From Bacteroidota bacterium (GTDB lineage: Bacteria > Bacteroidota > Bacteroidia > UBA7662 > CANHCV01): a stretch of DNA of 64,000 bases. The translations under genes and the position numbers were made by a program. Within the stretch, counting starts at the first letter, position 1. Each line of letters starts with the position of its first letter. Shown here in pieces: positions 28,834 to 38,416 of the stretch. The notes beneath the pieces were generated by a model. That model had not been told where the DNA came from. It saw nothing but the letters and a program-made list of their open reading frames with translations, and ran no database searches. The stretch is from assembly GCA_947501265.1 (NCBI GenBank), contig CANMVY010000004.1:1-64000 (forward strand). The letters are read 5' to 3'.

Positions 28834-29334
28834 ATGTGGCAACGCCTTCAAACCATCTATTTTTCCAGCTCCCTTTTGGCTCTTATTTTGGCCACCTTTA
28901 CCCCTCTTTTCTACCGGGAATACGGCTCTAACCAGGAATTCGTTGAACTTTTTGCAACCCATTTTCACTACGTTAGAATCGTCGATGGGATGACCAACAC
29001 CATCGATCAAAATACTCCGCTCGTAGCCATGCTACTTTGTTTTTCCATCTTGGGTGCAGCAGCGGTGATTTATTTTTTCAAAAACAGAAAAATTCAAATC
29101 AAAATCTCGGGTTGGGTAATGATCATCCAATTGCTGTTGTTGGCATCTATTGCTGGATATTGGATGCTTTCCATGCAAAGCGATGCTGAACATACCCGCA
29201 TCGCACGAATGACCATCAATCAACCTAATATGGGAACCTTTTTCATTGTTGTTTCCCTGATAACCCTGTTCCTCGGCCGAAAAAATGTACAGAAAGATGA
29301 AGCCTTGGTTCGCAGCATCGACCGAATTCGATAA
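28834..29334 (+). CDS. DUF4293 membrane protein
   Basis: 166 aa from the ATG at 28834, where the family's MWQRLQTIYF start appears. Four hydrophobic helices (residues ~8-25, ~65-85, ~95-115, ~135-150) and a polar C-terminus (RSIDRIR). DUF4293 is a Bacteroidota-restricted inner-membrane family of unknown function. Followed 23 bases later by trxB. Confidence 0.85.
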   Translation: MWQRLQTIYFSSSLLALILATFTPLFYREYGSNQEFVELFATHFHYVRIVDGMTNTIDQNTPLVAMLLCFSILGAAAVIYFFKNRKIQIKISGWVMIIQLLLLASIAGYWMLSMQSDAEHTRIARMTINQPNMGTFFIVVSLITLFLGRKNVQKDEALVRSIDRIR

Positions 29335-29357
29335 TTTAACGCTTAACTTTACCACAC

Positions 29358-30296
29358 ATGAGTACTATTGAACACACTTCCGTTATCATCATTGGTTCGG
29401 GTCCTGCCGGATACACTGCTGCCATTTACGCAGCTCGCGCAGGCCTTAACCCCGTTTTATATCAAGGTATGCAACCCGGTGGTCAGTTGACCATCACCAC
29501 CGAAGTGGATAATTTCCCCGGTTACCCCGACGGTGCCATGGGTCCTGAAATGATGGTAGATTTTGAAAATCAAGCCAAACGCATGGGCGCTGATATCCGA
29601 TTTGGATGGGTTTCTAAAGTAGATTTAGAGGCAACACCAAAACGCATTTGGATCAATGAAGAAACCGAAATGACCGCTGATGCGGTAATCATTTCAACCG
29701 GTGCTTCGGCCAAATGGTTGGGATTGGATAGCGAACAACGTTTAAACGGATTTGGCGTTTCTGCTTGTGCCGTTTGCGATGGATTTTTCTTTCGCGGGCA
29801 AGAAGTTGCCATTGTGGGTGCCGGAGATACCGCTGCTGAAGAAGCAACCTATTTGGCTAAACTCTGCAAAAAGGTAACGATGATTGTGCGCAAAGAAAAA
29901 ATGCGCGCTTCCGTAGCCATGCAGCAACGGGTATTCAATACCCCAAATATTGAAGTGTTGTGGAATACAGAAACCGATGAAATTTTGGGAGAAAAAACCG
30001 TAGAAGCCGTTCGCGTTAAAAACTCGGTTACGGGTGAATTAACAACCATCCCTATTCAAGGATTTTTCGTTGCCATCGGCCACGAACCGAATACCGATTT
30101 ATTCAAAGGGCAATTGGAGCTGGATGAAAGTCGTTATTTGAAGATTCTACCTGGCACAACCAAAACCAACCTTCCTGGTGTTTTTGCTGCGGGAGATGTG
30201 GCTGATAAAACTTACCGACAGGCAATTACGGCGGCAGGTACGGGTTGCATGGCCGCTTTGGATGCCGAACGATATTTAGCTTCAATCGGACATTGA
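29358..30296 (+). CDS. trxB: Thioredoxin-disulfide reductase
   Basis: 312 aa. NADPH-dependent flavoenzyme that reduces thioredoxin. FAD site IIGSGPAGYTAAIYAARAG near residue 10, redox-active CAVC in SACAVCDGFFF near 136, NADPH site VGAGDTAAEEA near 152, and C-terminal GVFAAGDVADKTYRQ. Its stop overlaps the rlmB start (TGATG). Confidence 0.97.
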   Translation: MSTIEHTSVIIIGSGPAGYTAAIYAARAGLNPVLYQGMQPGGQLTITTEVDNFPGYPDGAMGPEMMVDFENQAKRMGADIRFGWVSKVDLEATPKRIWINEETEMTADAVIISTGASAKWLGLDSEQRLNGFGVSACAVCDGFFFRGQEVAIVGAGDTAAEEATYLAKLCKKVTMIVRKEKMRASVAMQQRVFNTPNIEVLWNTETDEILGEKTVEAVRVKNSVTGELTTIPIQGFFVAIGHEPNTDLFKGQLELDESRYLKILPGTTKTNLPGVFAAGDVADKTYRQAITAAGTGCMAALDAERYLASIGH

Positions 30297-31066
30297 TGCA
30301 GTTTTCAAATCAACCCCAGTTTTCATCCGGAGGAAATGATAATCCGGATTTGGTTTACGGAATTCACGCTGTAGAAACCCTGTTGCAATCGAAAAATCCG
30401 GTGAATAAACTGATGGTTTCGAGGGACGAAAAGTCCAATGCGATTCAATCCATTGTTCAGTATTGCCGAAAGGTTGATATTCCGGTTCAGTACGTTCCAA
30501 AAGAAAAATTAAATCGATTAACTCGGGGAAACCACCAGGGCATTATTGCCTTGGCCTCTCCCATATCGTACCGAAAAATTGAGGATTTGATTCCAGTTTT
30601 GAAGGCACAAGGAAAAGGAATTCGCTTGATTGCGTTGGACGGTGTTACAGATGTACGCAATTTAGGTGCGGTTGGAAGAACGGTTTATTGTGCTGGTTTA
30701 AGTGGATTAATTATTCCCGAAACCGGAAGCGGTAGCATTACGAGTGATGCTGTGAAAACCTCGGCCGGGGCCTTTTTGGAAATGCCCGTTTGTAGGGAGA
30801 AGAATTTGCGAAATACCCTTCTTTATTTGCAGGAACAAGACATTCGCATTGTTTGTATTACCGAACATGCCGAGAAAAAGATATCTGAAGTAGACTTAAC
30901 TGGAAATGTTTGTTTGGTATTCGGTTCTGAGGAAGAAGGCATTTCAACCATCGTTCGAAAAATAGCCGATCAAGAAGCGAAACTTCCCATGGCTGACAAT
31001 GTCGTTGGTTCTTACAATGTCGGAATCGCAGTTGGAATGACTATTTTCTCAATGATGAATGCATGA
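30296..31066 (+). CDS. rlmB: 23S rRNA 2'-O-methyltransferase, RlmB-like (SPOUT)
   Basis: 256 aa. TrmH/RlmB subfamily of knotted SPOUT methyltransferases; the expected target is G2251 of 23S rRNA. Seen: substrate-binding N-terminal domain starting VYGIHAVETLL, LDGVTDVRNLGAVGRT (motif 1), VFGSEEEGIS (motif 2), and MADNVVGSYNVGIAVGM (motif 3; usual form ...SLNVSVA..). Start at the ATG that overlaps the trxB stop. Confidence 0.92.
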   Translation: MQFSNQPQFSSGGNDNPDLVYGIHAVETLLQSKNPVNKLMVSRDEKSNAIQSIVQYCRKVDIPVQYVPKEKLNRLTRGNHQGIIALASPISYRKIEDLIPVLKAQGKGIRLIALDGVTDVRNLGAVGRTVYCAGLSGLIIPETGSGSITSDAVKTSAGAFLEMPVCREKNLRNTLLYLQEQDIRIVCITEHAEKKISEVDLTGNVCLVFGSEEEGISTIVRKIADQEAKLPMADNVVGSYNVGIAVGMTIFSMMNA

Positions 31067-32556
31067 TTAAAATTCTTGAAAAGGATCATTTATTCCTCAT
31101 CTTTTTTCTCCTTTTTGGAGCAATAGGATTGGTTGGGAACCCCATTTTTACTGGGGTGATGGGTTATCTCATCCTAATCATCGGAATGATTGATGTTTTC
31201 AGGAATAACAATAAAAATGGGGAGGCTCATTTGTATATGGCCTTGATTGGCATTTTTGAGTTGTATTTGCGAATGTCGAAATCGGTTGCTCCTCACGAAA
31301 TTTCCAAATATTCCATCATTATTTTCTCCACTTTTGGATTGTTTTTTTCCCGCAAAAGAAGACTCCCCAACGCCCTATCCTTTTTGTTTATCCTCTTGTT
31401 TTTACCCTCATTGGTTTCGGTGGATACCACTGCAGATTTTTGGTTTGAAACCGTAATGACCACTGTACTCGGACCTATAGGCTTAGGTGTTTTATTAGCG
31501 TACTTTTATCAATATCAATTGAATTCAATTGACATTCAGAATCTCTGTAGGGTACTCATTTTACCTATTTCCAGTATTTTGGTGTACATCCAAACCAATA
31601 CCATTTCATTCGATGAACTTGCTGAGGTAAATTTCACTGCGAGTAATTCTTCCTTATCAGGAAATTTTGGGCCCAACCAGGTTTCCATCATGATGGGAAT
31701 AGGCTCAGGAATTCTTCTATACTCCATCTTTTTTGGAATAAAAATCTTTAAATACCGAATACTCGACTATACGGTTTTGGGTCTTTGTATTTTCCGGGGG
31801 TTGCTCACCTTTTCCAGGGGAGGAGTTACCGTGCCCTTCATCGCTTTTGCGCTCATCATTTTATTGAGTTTCATTCGGGTAAGAAATCTCCAATCCTTCA
31901 AAAAAGGAATTTATTTGGTTTTTGGAGCAGTGCTCTTCTATCTGGTTTTCTTACTTGCCAATTCTCTAACGGGATCGGCCTTAGAAAAGAGGTATTCTGG
32001 TGAGACCGGATTAACAGAGAAAACCGGTGAACGAGATGTTTTGTCGGGAAGGGATCAAATTCTTTTCATTGATTTACAAATCTTTGCCGATAACTTTCTT
32101 ATCGGCGTTGGTCCGGGAATGGCAAAACCACTTCGATACTACTACGGTTTCTCCAACTCCGTATCGGCTCACATTGAGTTATCCAGGATTTTTGCGGAAC
32201 ATGGTCTATTAGGCGTCTTTGCTATCATCATTTACATTGTCATCATTTACTCTAAAAGAAAAAGGTGGCGAACCTATCCCAATGAAACCTTTTTCTTACT
32301 TTTCCTATGGTGGATCGGGTTCCTCAACTCCAATCACAATTCTTTCCGATTGGGAATAACGGTTTTTTTCCTTGGAATTATTGTGGCGAGAATAAACCAA
32401 AATCCTAAATACTTCACCACTTTATCGAAAAAATATTTTCAGAAGGATTGGGAAGAATGGATGAATTTGAATCAAAACACCAAGGACGCGGCACCCAACA
32501 AGGCTGAATCGGATCCTTCCAAGAGACTGGAAACAAGTTCTACCTTCCCCCGATAA
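31063..32556 (+). CDS. O-antigen ligase/polymerase family membrane protein
   Basis: 497 aa, about eleven membrane helices, with a periplasmic loop before FLIGVGPGMAKP that matches the PF04932 (WaaL/Wzy-type) layout, including GLLTFSRGG and HIELSRIFAEHGLLG. It likely joins or polymerises polysaccharide on a lipid carrier; ligase and polymerase cannot be told apart from sequence. ATGA overlap with rlmB. Its 3' end overlaps the convergent ROK gene by 85 bases, and that hydrophilic tail (NLNQNTKDAAPNKAES) is probably dispensable. Confidence 0.82.
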   Translation: MIKILEKDHLFLIFFLLFGAIGLVGNPIFTGVMGYLILIIGMIDVFRNNNKNGEAHLYMALIGIFELYLRMSKSVAPHEISKYSIIIFSTFGLFFSRKRRLPNALSFLFILLFLPSLVSVDTTADFWFETVMTTVLGPIGLGVLLAYFYQYQLNSIDIQNLCRVLILPISSILVYIQTNTISFDELAEVNFTASNSSLSGNFGPNQVSIMMGIGSGILLYSIFFGIKIFKYRILDYTVLGLCIFRGLLTFSRGGVTVPFIAFALIILLSFIRVRNLQSFKKGIYLVFGAVLFYLVFLLANSLTGSALEKRYSGETGLTEKTGERDVLSGRDQILFIDLQIFADNFLIGVGPGMAKPLRYYYGFSNSVSAHIELSRIFAEHGLLGVFAIIIYIVIIYSKRKRWRTYPNETFFLLFLWWIGFLNSNHNSFRLGITVFFLGIIVARINQNPKYFTTLSKKYFQKDWEEWMNLNQNTKDAAPNKAESDPSKRLETSSTFPR

Positions 32557-33374
32557 ATTTCCAATACGTTTTTCTCAAAGGATGATCGTATTGCTTCGAG
32601 CGTACTTTCCCCCGATTGAGCCCAACCACCAAACAAAACGATCATGCTGGGGGAATGAATCGTAACAAAATTGGCTAAACTCATCCCTAAAATTTCGATG
32701 GAATTAACCATCACCTCCGTTGCAACGGGATCTCCGTTTTTCCAACGGTCAACAACATCCTTTGCCGATATGGTTTCCTGCGAATTGGATTTCTCCAAAT
32801 ACTGTTTGATGAGCGCAGTGGAAGATGCATAGGCCTCCAAACATCCGTTTCTACCGCAACCGCAAGGCCGGCCGTTCGGCACAACCATAAAATGACCCAA
32901 TTCGCCGGCCATCCCGTCCGATCCCAACACCAATTTCCCATCCACAAACAACCCCGATCCTACGCCGGTTCCCAGCGTCATCATCAAAAAATTCGGATGA
33001 TTTCCGGCTTTCCCAAACACGTATTCTCCGCATGCGGCGGCATTGGCATCGTTGGAAACAACCGTGGGAACTCCGAACTTATTCTCAAAAATTTGTTTCA
33101 AGGGAACGATTCCTTTCCAGGGTAAATTCGGCGCAAACTCGATTGATCCTGTGTAATAATTCCCATTGGGCGCTCCAATACCAATTCCTATCAGTTCAAA
33201 CTTATTTTGAATCTTTTGCCCGATTCGATCGGCCATTTCTTCGGCGGTGGAAAACTGATGAATGGGTTCCGAATCCTTCCACAGAATCTTCTTCTCCTCT
33301 TTTCCAATGAGTCCAAATGCAACATTGGTTCCACCAATATCAATCCCTAAAATAACCTGTTTCTGCTTTTCCAT
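32472..33374 (-). CDS. ROK family sugar kinase
   Basis: 300 aa from the ATG at 33374 (an upstream TTG is not needed). ATP-binding DIGGTNVAFGLIG at the N-terminus, catalytic Asp in VVSNDANAAACGE, and a ROK zinc site GRPCGCGRNGCLEAYAS near residue 165. Likely phosphorylates glucose, N-acetylglucosamine or a related hexose. No DNA-binding domain, so it is a kinase rather than a NagC-like regulator. Its last 28 codons overlap the O-antigen ligase-like gene on the other strand. Confidence 0.9.
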   Translation of the reverse strand: MEKQKQVILGIDIGGTNVAFGLIGKEEKKILWKDSEPIHQFSTAEEMADRIGQKIQNKFELIGIGIGAPNGNYYTGSIEFAPNLPWKGIVPLKQIFENKFGVPTVVSNDANAAACGEYVFGKAGNHPNFLMMTLGTGVGSGLFVDGKLVLGSDGMAGELGHFMVVPNGRPCGCGRNGCLEAYASSTALIKQYLEKSNSQETISAKDVVDRWKNGDPVATEVMVNSIEILGMSLANFVTIHSPSMIVLFGGWAQSGESTLEAIRSSFEKNVLEIYRGKVELVSSLLEGSDSALLGAASLVF

Positions 33375-33412
33375 TGGTCGACTTTTGATTTCCAATTTCC
33401 ATCAACGGGCTG

Positions 33413-33420
33413 TAATTTAG
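33413..33420 (+). promoter_or_regulatory. Possible -7 box abutting cysS
   Basis: TAATTTAG (one mismatch to TAnnTTTG) ends 4 bases before the cysS ATG at 33425. Confidence 0.3.
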
Positions 33421-33424
33421 CTGC

Positions 33425-34888
33425 ATGAAAACTGGCCTTCAAATTTACAACACGCTTTCCGGAAAAATGGAAGAATTCCAACCCCTTCAATCCCCTCAAG
33501 TTGGAATGTACGTTTGTGGCCCTACCGTTTACAATGAAGTTCACATTGGAAACGTTCGAACCTTCATCAACTTCGATCTTATTTACCGTTATTTGATGTT
33601 TTTAGGCTATAAAGTACGATACGTAAGAAACATCACCGATGTAGGCCATTTACTTGGCGATGCCGCCGATGGCGAAGACCGCATTTCCAAACAATCCCGA
33701 CTCGAAGCCATCGAACCCATGGAGTTGGTGCAGAAATACACCAATAATTTTCACGACGTTCTCCAAAAGTTCAACCTCCTTCCCCCTTCCATCGAACCCA
33801 CCGCTACCGCACATATTCTCGAACAAATTGAATGGACTCAGGCGTTAATCGACGCTGGATATGCCTACGTTTCCAACGGATCTGTGTATTTCGACGTGAT
33901 GAAATACCTCGAAAAATTTCCCTATGGCGAACTTTCAGGAAGAAAAATTGAAGACCTAAAAGACGTTACCCGCTCTCTCGATGGAGTAAGCGATAAAACC
34001 AATCAACAAGATTTTGCCCTTTGGAAAAAAGCTGAGCCCGAGCACCTCATGCAATGGAATTCACCCTGGGGAAAAGGTTTTCCAGGCTGGCACCTCGAGT
34101 GTTCCGTGATGTCCTCCAAATACCTGGGCGAACAGTTCGACATTCACGGCGGCGGGATGGATTTAAAATTCCCGCACCACGAATGTGAAATTGCGCAGAG
34201 CAAAGGACTGCATCACAAAGATCCCGTAAAGTATTGGATGCATGCCAACATGCTTACCTTGAACGGACGAAAAATGTCGAAGTCCGACGGTAATTTCTTC
34301 ACTCCCCTTCAACTGATCGAAGGGACTTCTCCCCTGTTCTCCAAACCCTACGCTGCCGAAGTTCTTCGTTTCTTTGTGCTTCAAGCACATTATCGTTCCA
34401 CCTTGGATATTACCGATGCCGCATTAAACGCCGCCGAAGCTGGCTTCAAGCGATTGATGGAAGGGGTAAAATCCATTTCGACCATCACCACCTCAGCAGA
34501 AACCAATTTCAATATTTCTGAATTGTTGAATGCCTGCTTCGAAGCCATGAATGATGATTTCCATGCACCTAAATTGGTGGCGCAATTGTTTGAAATCATC
34601 AACCACGTTCATAAAATTCATCGGGGAGATCTAACCATATCTTCTGAAGATCTAAGTCGTCTTCAAAAAGAGGTGAACCATTGGATTTCGGATGTTCTTG
34701 GTTTGTTCGAATCATCCCAACAAAACACAACATTGATCGATGGATTGATGGACATGATTCTTCAACAAAGAAAATTGGCGAAAGAAAATAAGGATTGGAC
34801 TACTTCCGACCAAATTCGCATTGCATTAGAGAAACTCGGTATAGCGGTGAAAGACACCAAGGAGGGAACTACGTATTCGATTTCTTAA
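33425..34888 (+). CDS. cysS: Cysteinyl-tRNA synthetase
   Basis: 487 aa. Class I synthetase that charges tRNA-Cys. Zinc and active-site residues in [17 protein letters not shown] (HIGN is the usual HIGH variant), [29 protein letters not shown], and KMSKSDGNF near residue 285. The C-terminal helical anticodon domain is present. Its last 20 bases overlap the convergent acyltransferase gene. Confidence 0.97.
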   Translation: MKTGLQIYNTLSGKMEEFQPLQSPQVGMYVCGPTVYNEVHIGNVRTFINFDLIYRYLMFLGYKVRYVRNITDVGHLLGDAADGEDRISKQSRLEAIEPMELVQKYTNNFHDVLQKFNLLPPSIEPTATAHILEQIEWTQALIDAGYAYVSNGSVYFDVMKYLEKFPYGELSGRKIEDLKDVTRSLDGVSDKTNQQDFALWKKAEPEHLMQWNSPWGKGFPGWHLECSVMSSKYLGEQFDIHGGGMDLKFPHHECEIAQSKGLHHKDPVKYWMHANMLTLNGRKMSKSDGNFFTPLQLIEGTSPLFSKPYAAEVLRFFVLQAHYRSTLDITDAALNAAEAGFKRLMEGVKSISTITTSAETNFNISELLNACFEAMNDDFHAPKLVAQLFEIINHVHKIHRGDLTISSEDLSRLQKEVNHWISDVLGLFESSQQNTTLIDGLMDMILQQRKLAKENKDWTTSDQIRIALEKLGIAVKDTKEGTTYSIS

Positions 34889-36056
34889 ATCTGGATTTGA
34901 TCGCCAAGGCCCATCGTTCTGGCCAATCTTTGTACATGAACGGTTTTTCGAAATAAATGAAAAACACCGACGATACAACGGCCAAAATGGGAAGTGCGAT
35001 CAACAAAAATGGCAGGTAAACGCCCCAAAATGTTGGAGAATCTCCACCCAAAACCGGCGACAGTCGCTGTCCGATTAAAAACAAAATGGGGTAATGAATG
35101 AGGTAGATGGTGTAACACATTCCTCCAAAGATGACAATCCAAGGTAAGGTGAAGAACCAGGATAAAATTCTTCCTCGAAAGACAGCGAAAAACAGGGGCA
35201 AAACCCATACAAAATTGAAACTTTGAATGATTTTTCGGAAGCCTTCGTCCAAAAATCCATCAAATTTTCCAAATAAAAGAAGAAAACTAAGTATTCCGAT
35301 TCCATCAAATAAAAAGGATTTCTTTCCACGAATAACATTGAATTGGGTTTGATAAAAATCGGCAAACAAGATACCCACGCTAAAGAATCCCCAGTAACTC
35401 AACAATGATTTTTTCAGATGGAACGCTGCTAAATCCATATTTCGGCTAACCAACGTTAACAAAACCGTGAAAGCGAGCAAGGCACCCCAACGCAAGGAAG
35501 GTTTTGAAATGCGAAACACCAAGGCGAACAAAGGCAGCAAAAGATAAAATTGTACTTCCGTTTCCAAGCTCCAAGTCACCGGATTGATGGGACTCCAGTA
35601 CCCATAAAAGAACATGTGGGAATAGGAAATACTGGCAAGAAGGTGTTTAAAGTAATCCCAATTTAGTTGATTCGATTGAATTCCCGTAACAAAGAACAGT
35701 CCAATCATGACCAAAATAAAAGGAGGTTCCAAGCGCGTTAATCGGCGGAGATAAAAGTTTTTTAACGAAGGAAAAGGTTGTTTGTCTCTTCCCGCCTTCG
35801 AAAAAGGCATAGCCAAAATAAACCCGCTGATGGAAAAGAAAATTTTCACACCCAAATCACCGTGATAAATGATGTAAAACAAGGGATTTTGAAGCAGCTC
35901 TTTTTTGTCAAAAACTCCTGAAAATTCCTTGAAGAGCGTGGTTTTGGCATGAAGGAGAATCACCAAAAAAATAGCTAAGAATCGTAAACCATCTATTTCT
36001 GGAATGAAATGTTGATTTGAAACCCTTGACAATTTCTGTCGCAATCCTTGTATCAT
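34869..36056 (-). CDS. Acyltransferase 3 family membrane protein
   Basis: 395 aa from the ATG at 36056; longer readings run into the opposite lpxK gene. The first helix region has PEIDGLRFLAIFLVILLHA, typical of the OafA/YrhL group, followed by about nine more helices, RRLTRLEPPFIL, and WSLETEVQFYLLLPL. Transfers acyl groups, often acetyl, to cell-surface sugars. Divergent from lpxK. A TAAATTTG box ends 3 bases before the ATG. Confidence 0.9.
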   Translation of the reverse strand: MIQGLRQKLSRVSNQHFIPEIDGLRFLAIFLVILLHAKTTLFKEFSGVFDKKELLQNPLFYIIYHGDLGVKIFFSISGFILAMPFSKAGRDKQPFPSLKNFYLRRLTRLEPPFILVMIGLFFVTGIQSNQLNWDYFKHLLASISYSHMFFYGYWSPINPVTWSLETEVQFYLLLPLFALVFRISKPSLRWGALLAFTVLLTLVSRNMDLAAFHLKKSLLSYWGFFSVGILFADFYQTQFNVIRGKKSFLFDGIGILSFLLLFGKFDGFLDEGFRKIIQSFNFVWVLPLFFAVFRGRILSWFFTLPWIVIFGGMCYTIYLIHYPILFLIGQRLSPVLGGDSPTFWGVYLPFLLIALPILAVVSSVFFIYFEKPFMYKDWPERWALAIKSRFKKSNT

Positions 36057-36059
36057 GAA

Positions 36060-36067
36060 CAAATTTA
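36060..36067 (-). promoter_or_regulatory. -7 box abutting the acyltransferase start
   Basis: TAAATTTG on the minus strand ends 3 bases before the ATG at 36056, predicting a leaderless transcript. Confidence 0.45.
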
Positions 36068-36085
36068 AGAAACCAATTGGCCAAT

Positions 36086-36117
36086 TTGCTAAAAAAGTTT
36101 CATTTGAATTACCTTTA
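36086..36117 (+). promoter_or_regulatory. Promoter of lpxK
   Basis: TTG at 36086-36088, a 21-base spacer, then TACCTTTA at 36110-36117 (one mismatch). The box ends 4 bases before the ATG at 36122, so the transcript is likely leaderless. Confidence 0.55.
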
Positions 36118-36121
36118 TGAT

Positions 36122-37102
36122 ATGATTTTAAACTTGGTCCTTTCCCTTCGCCATTTCGCTTTCGACCGAAAAATCTTTCATTCCTCCCCCTGGCGAACCG
36201 GAAAAACCATCGTGGTGGGCAACCTGGAATTTGGCGGAAGTGGGAAAACGCCCCATACCCTTTTTCTTCTCCAACACCTCGCAACCCATCAACCCATCTT
36301 TCTTTCCCGCGGTTACGGTCGAAAAAGCAGCGGATTCCAACTCATTACCTCCAATTCCACCACGGCCGAAATTGGAGATGAGCCGAAAATCATCGCCCAC
36401 CAATTCGGGGAATCCTTTCGCGGTGGCGTTTGCGAAAACCGACACCTCGGACTTGAAAAACTGCATGAAAAGTATCCCGATTCGAAGGTTGCCGTGCTCG
36501 ATGATGCCTTTCAACACCGCAAACTACAACCGAACTATTCTACGTTGCTCACCCCATTTTCCAAGCCATTTTGGGAGAACAAGGTCTTTCCCAAAGGCAG
36601 TTTGCGCGATCTCCCCAAACGAGCACAACAGGCCTCCATCATCGTTATCACCGGTACTCCCCAAAACGTTGACCCCGAGAAAATTCTTCAAAATGCTCCG
36701 GCAGAATTGAAGGAGAAGATCATTTTTTCTTCCTATGCCTTGCATGAGCCCGTGCTTGTTCACGGCCATGGGAGCTACCGAAAAGAAGGGAAAACGTTGG
36801 CCGTGTCGGGAATTGCCCGCAACCAAGTTTTTGGCGAACAAGAGCAACCCACCCTCCACTTGCGCTTTCGCGATCACCACCGGTACACTTCCCGTGATCT
36901 GGAAGAAATGCAACGCATCGTTTCCGAAAATCAACTCGAACAAATCATCACCACCGAAAAAGATGCGGTTAAGCTCCTGGAAATCCTTCCCGAATTCCCC
37001 CTTTCCGTTCCCGTTTTTTACCGACCCCTGGAAGTGGTGTTTCCCAATCCTTCCCATCAACAGCGCTGGCTTTCCGAAATCGAATCCGCGTTGAAATCCT
37101 AA
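36122..37102 (+). CDS. lpxK: Tetraacyldisaccharide 4'-kinase
   Basis: 326 aa from the ATG at 36122. Phosphorylates the 4' position of the lipid A precursor at the inner membrane. Membrane-associated N-terminus (MILNLVLSLRHF), VGNLEFGGSGKTP carrying the P-loop near residue 42, LSRGYGR, VAVLDDAFQHRKL, and C-terminal TTEKDAVKL. The start within the promoter region at 36077 was rejected because the promoter lies there. Confidence 0.95.
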   Translation: MILNLVLSLRHFAFDRKIFHSSPWRTGKTIVVGNLEFGGSGKTPHTLFLLQHLATHQPIFLSRGYGRKSSGFQLITSNSTTAEIGDEPKIIAHQFGESFRGGVCENRHLGLEKLHEKYPDSKVAVLDDAFQHRKLQPNYSTLLTPFSKPFWENKVFPKGSLRDLPKRAQQASIIVITGTPQNVDPEKILQNAPAELKEKIIFSSYALHEPVLVHGHGSYRKEGKTLAVSGIARNQVFGEQEQPTLHLRFRDHHRYTSRDLEEMQRIVSENQLEQIITTEKDAVKLLEILPEFPLSVPVFYRPLEVVFPNPSHQQRWLSEIESALKS

Positions 37103-37136
37103 GGATTTTCCCCCTTCCGCTTTCGCACTTTTTCCT

Positions 37137-37144
37137 TATTTTTG
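37137..37144 (+). promoter_or_regulatory. -7 box abutting nhaD
   Basis: TATTTTTG matches the consensus and ends 3 bases before the ATG at 37148. The TTG at 37142-37144 is part of this box and is not the start codon. Confidence 0.45.
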
Positions 37145-37147
37145 TTC

Positions 37148-38416
37148 ATGCAAATTTGGCTACTCCTCGTTTTTTTCGTTGGATATTTTTTCATTGCTAC
37201 CGAACATCGCTGGGGCGTAGATAAAGCTGCTGTAGCCCTGATTTTAGGCATGGTTTCGTGGATGATCATCGCAGCCTTTGGAGGCGATTTCCACTCCAGT
37301 TTAGAACATTCCATCATTGAAATCGCCGAAATCCTCTTCTTCCTCCTCGGCGCCATGACCATCGTTGGCATCATCGATGCGCACGACGGATTCTCCATCA
37401 TTACCGATAAAATATCGACCAAAAAAGCGGGAAACCTCCTATTCATCATCACGTCCATTGCGTTTTTCCTTTCGGCCCTGCTCGACAACCTCACCACCAC
37501 CATTGTGATGATTGTATTGATTCGCAAATTAATTGCCGACGAAAAACTTCGTTTCATCTTTGCTGGGATGGTGGTAGTGGCCGCCAATGCAGGAGGCGCT
37601 TGGTCGCCCATCGGCGACGTAACCACCACCATGTTGTGGATTGGCGGTCAATTACCCGACGTTTTGCCCTTCATTACATCGATTTTCATTCCTGCGGTTT
37701 TGAGCGTGATCATTCCCTTGTTTTGGTTTTTGCGAAAGCTCAAAGGGCAAACCATTGCCGCTATTTCCACCAAAAATGAAGATTCCATCCAAGACAAAAA
37801 AGGCCAACGGTTGGTGTTGTTCATTGGAATCATTGGTTTGTTGTTGGTTCCCATCATCAAAGAAATCTTCCATTTACCTCCCTTTGTGGGCATGCTGATG
37901 GGGTTGGGAGGAATTTGGATCATAATTGAAATGATCAACCGAAAAAAAACGGAAGATGTTCGAAAAGCATTGCGGGCTCAACACGTACTCACCCAAATTG
38001 ACTCCCCCAGCATTCTGTTTTTCTTGGGCATTCTGATGGCTGTTTCGGCCTTGAGTTATGCCGGAGTTTTGCAATCTTTTGCCGAACAACTTAGCCTTTG
38101 GTTCAACGGCTCCTCGGTGGCCATTACCGCCACCATTGGCATTCTTTCGGCCATTGTAGATAACGTTCCTTTGGTCGCAGCCGCCCAAGGCATGTACCCC
38201 ATTTCCACCGGCGAATTTGGTCCGAATGGATTCTTTTGGGAGATGCTGGCCTTCACTTCCGGCACCGGCGGAAGCATTCTCATCATCGGTTCGGCCGCCG
38301 GAGTGGCCGCCATGGGGATGGAAAAAATTTCTTTTCAACGGTATTTAAAACATTTTTCACTTCCCGTACTGCTGGGCTACACAGCCGGCGTACTAACATT
38401 TTGGATCTTTTCATGA
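37148..38416 (+). CDS. nhaD: Sodium:proton antiporter NhaD
   Basis: 422 aa from the ATG at 37148, about twelve helices, IT superfamily. Typical NhaD segments: HRWGVDKAAVALILGM, LSALLDNLTTTIVM and AGGAWSPIGDVTTTMLWIGGQ. Exports Na+ in exchange for H+, in keeping with a saline or respiratory lifestyle. First of several genes joined by ATGA overlaps (rfbC next). Confidence 0.92.
   Translation: MQIWLLLVFFVGYFFIATEHRWGVDKAAVALILGMVSWMIIAAFGGDFHSSLEHSIIEIAEILFFLLGAMTIVGIIDAHDGFSIITDKISTKKAGNLLFIITSIAFFLSALLDNLTTTIVMIVLIRKLIADEKLRFIFAGMVVVAANAGGAWSPIGDVTTTMLWIGGQLPDVLPFITSIFIPAVLSVIIPLFWFLRKLKGQTIAAISTKNEDSIQDKKGQRLVLFIGIIGLLLVPIIKEIFHLPPFVGMLMGLGGIWIIIEMINRKKTEDVRKALRAQHVLTQIDSPSILFFLGILMAVSALSYAGVLQSFAEQLSLWFNGSSVAITATIGILSAIVDNVPLVAAAQGMYPISTGEFGPNGFFWEMLAFTSGTGGSILIIGSAAGVAAMGMEKISFQRYLKHFSLPVLLGYTAGVLTFWIFS

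Noticed and set aside
28777-29010. N-terminal extension of truA
   Set aside because: It covers the divergent promoter and the DUF4293 gene on the other strand; the family start matches the GTG at 28776.
34869-36284. Long reading of the acyltransferase gene from 36284
   Set aside because: The first 76 codons lie opposite lpxK and its promoter and show no membrane-protein character.
36524-37060. Long minus-strand open frame opposite lpxK
   Set aside because: Antisense to a clear lpxK with all family motifs; its composition follows the codon pattern of lpxK.
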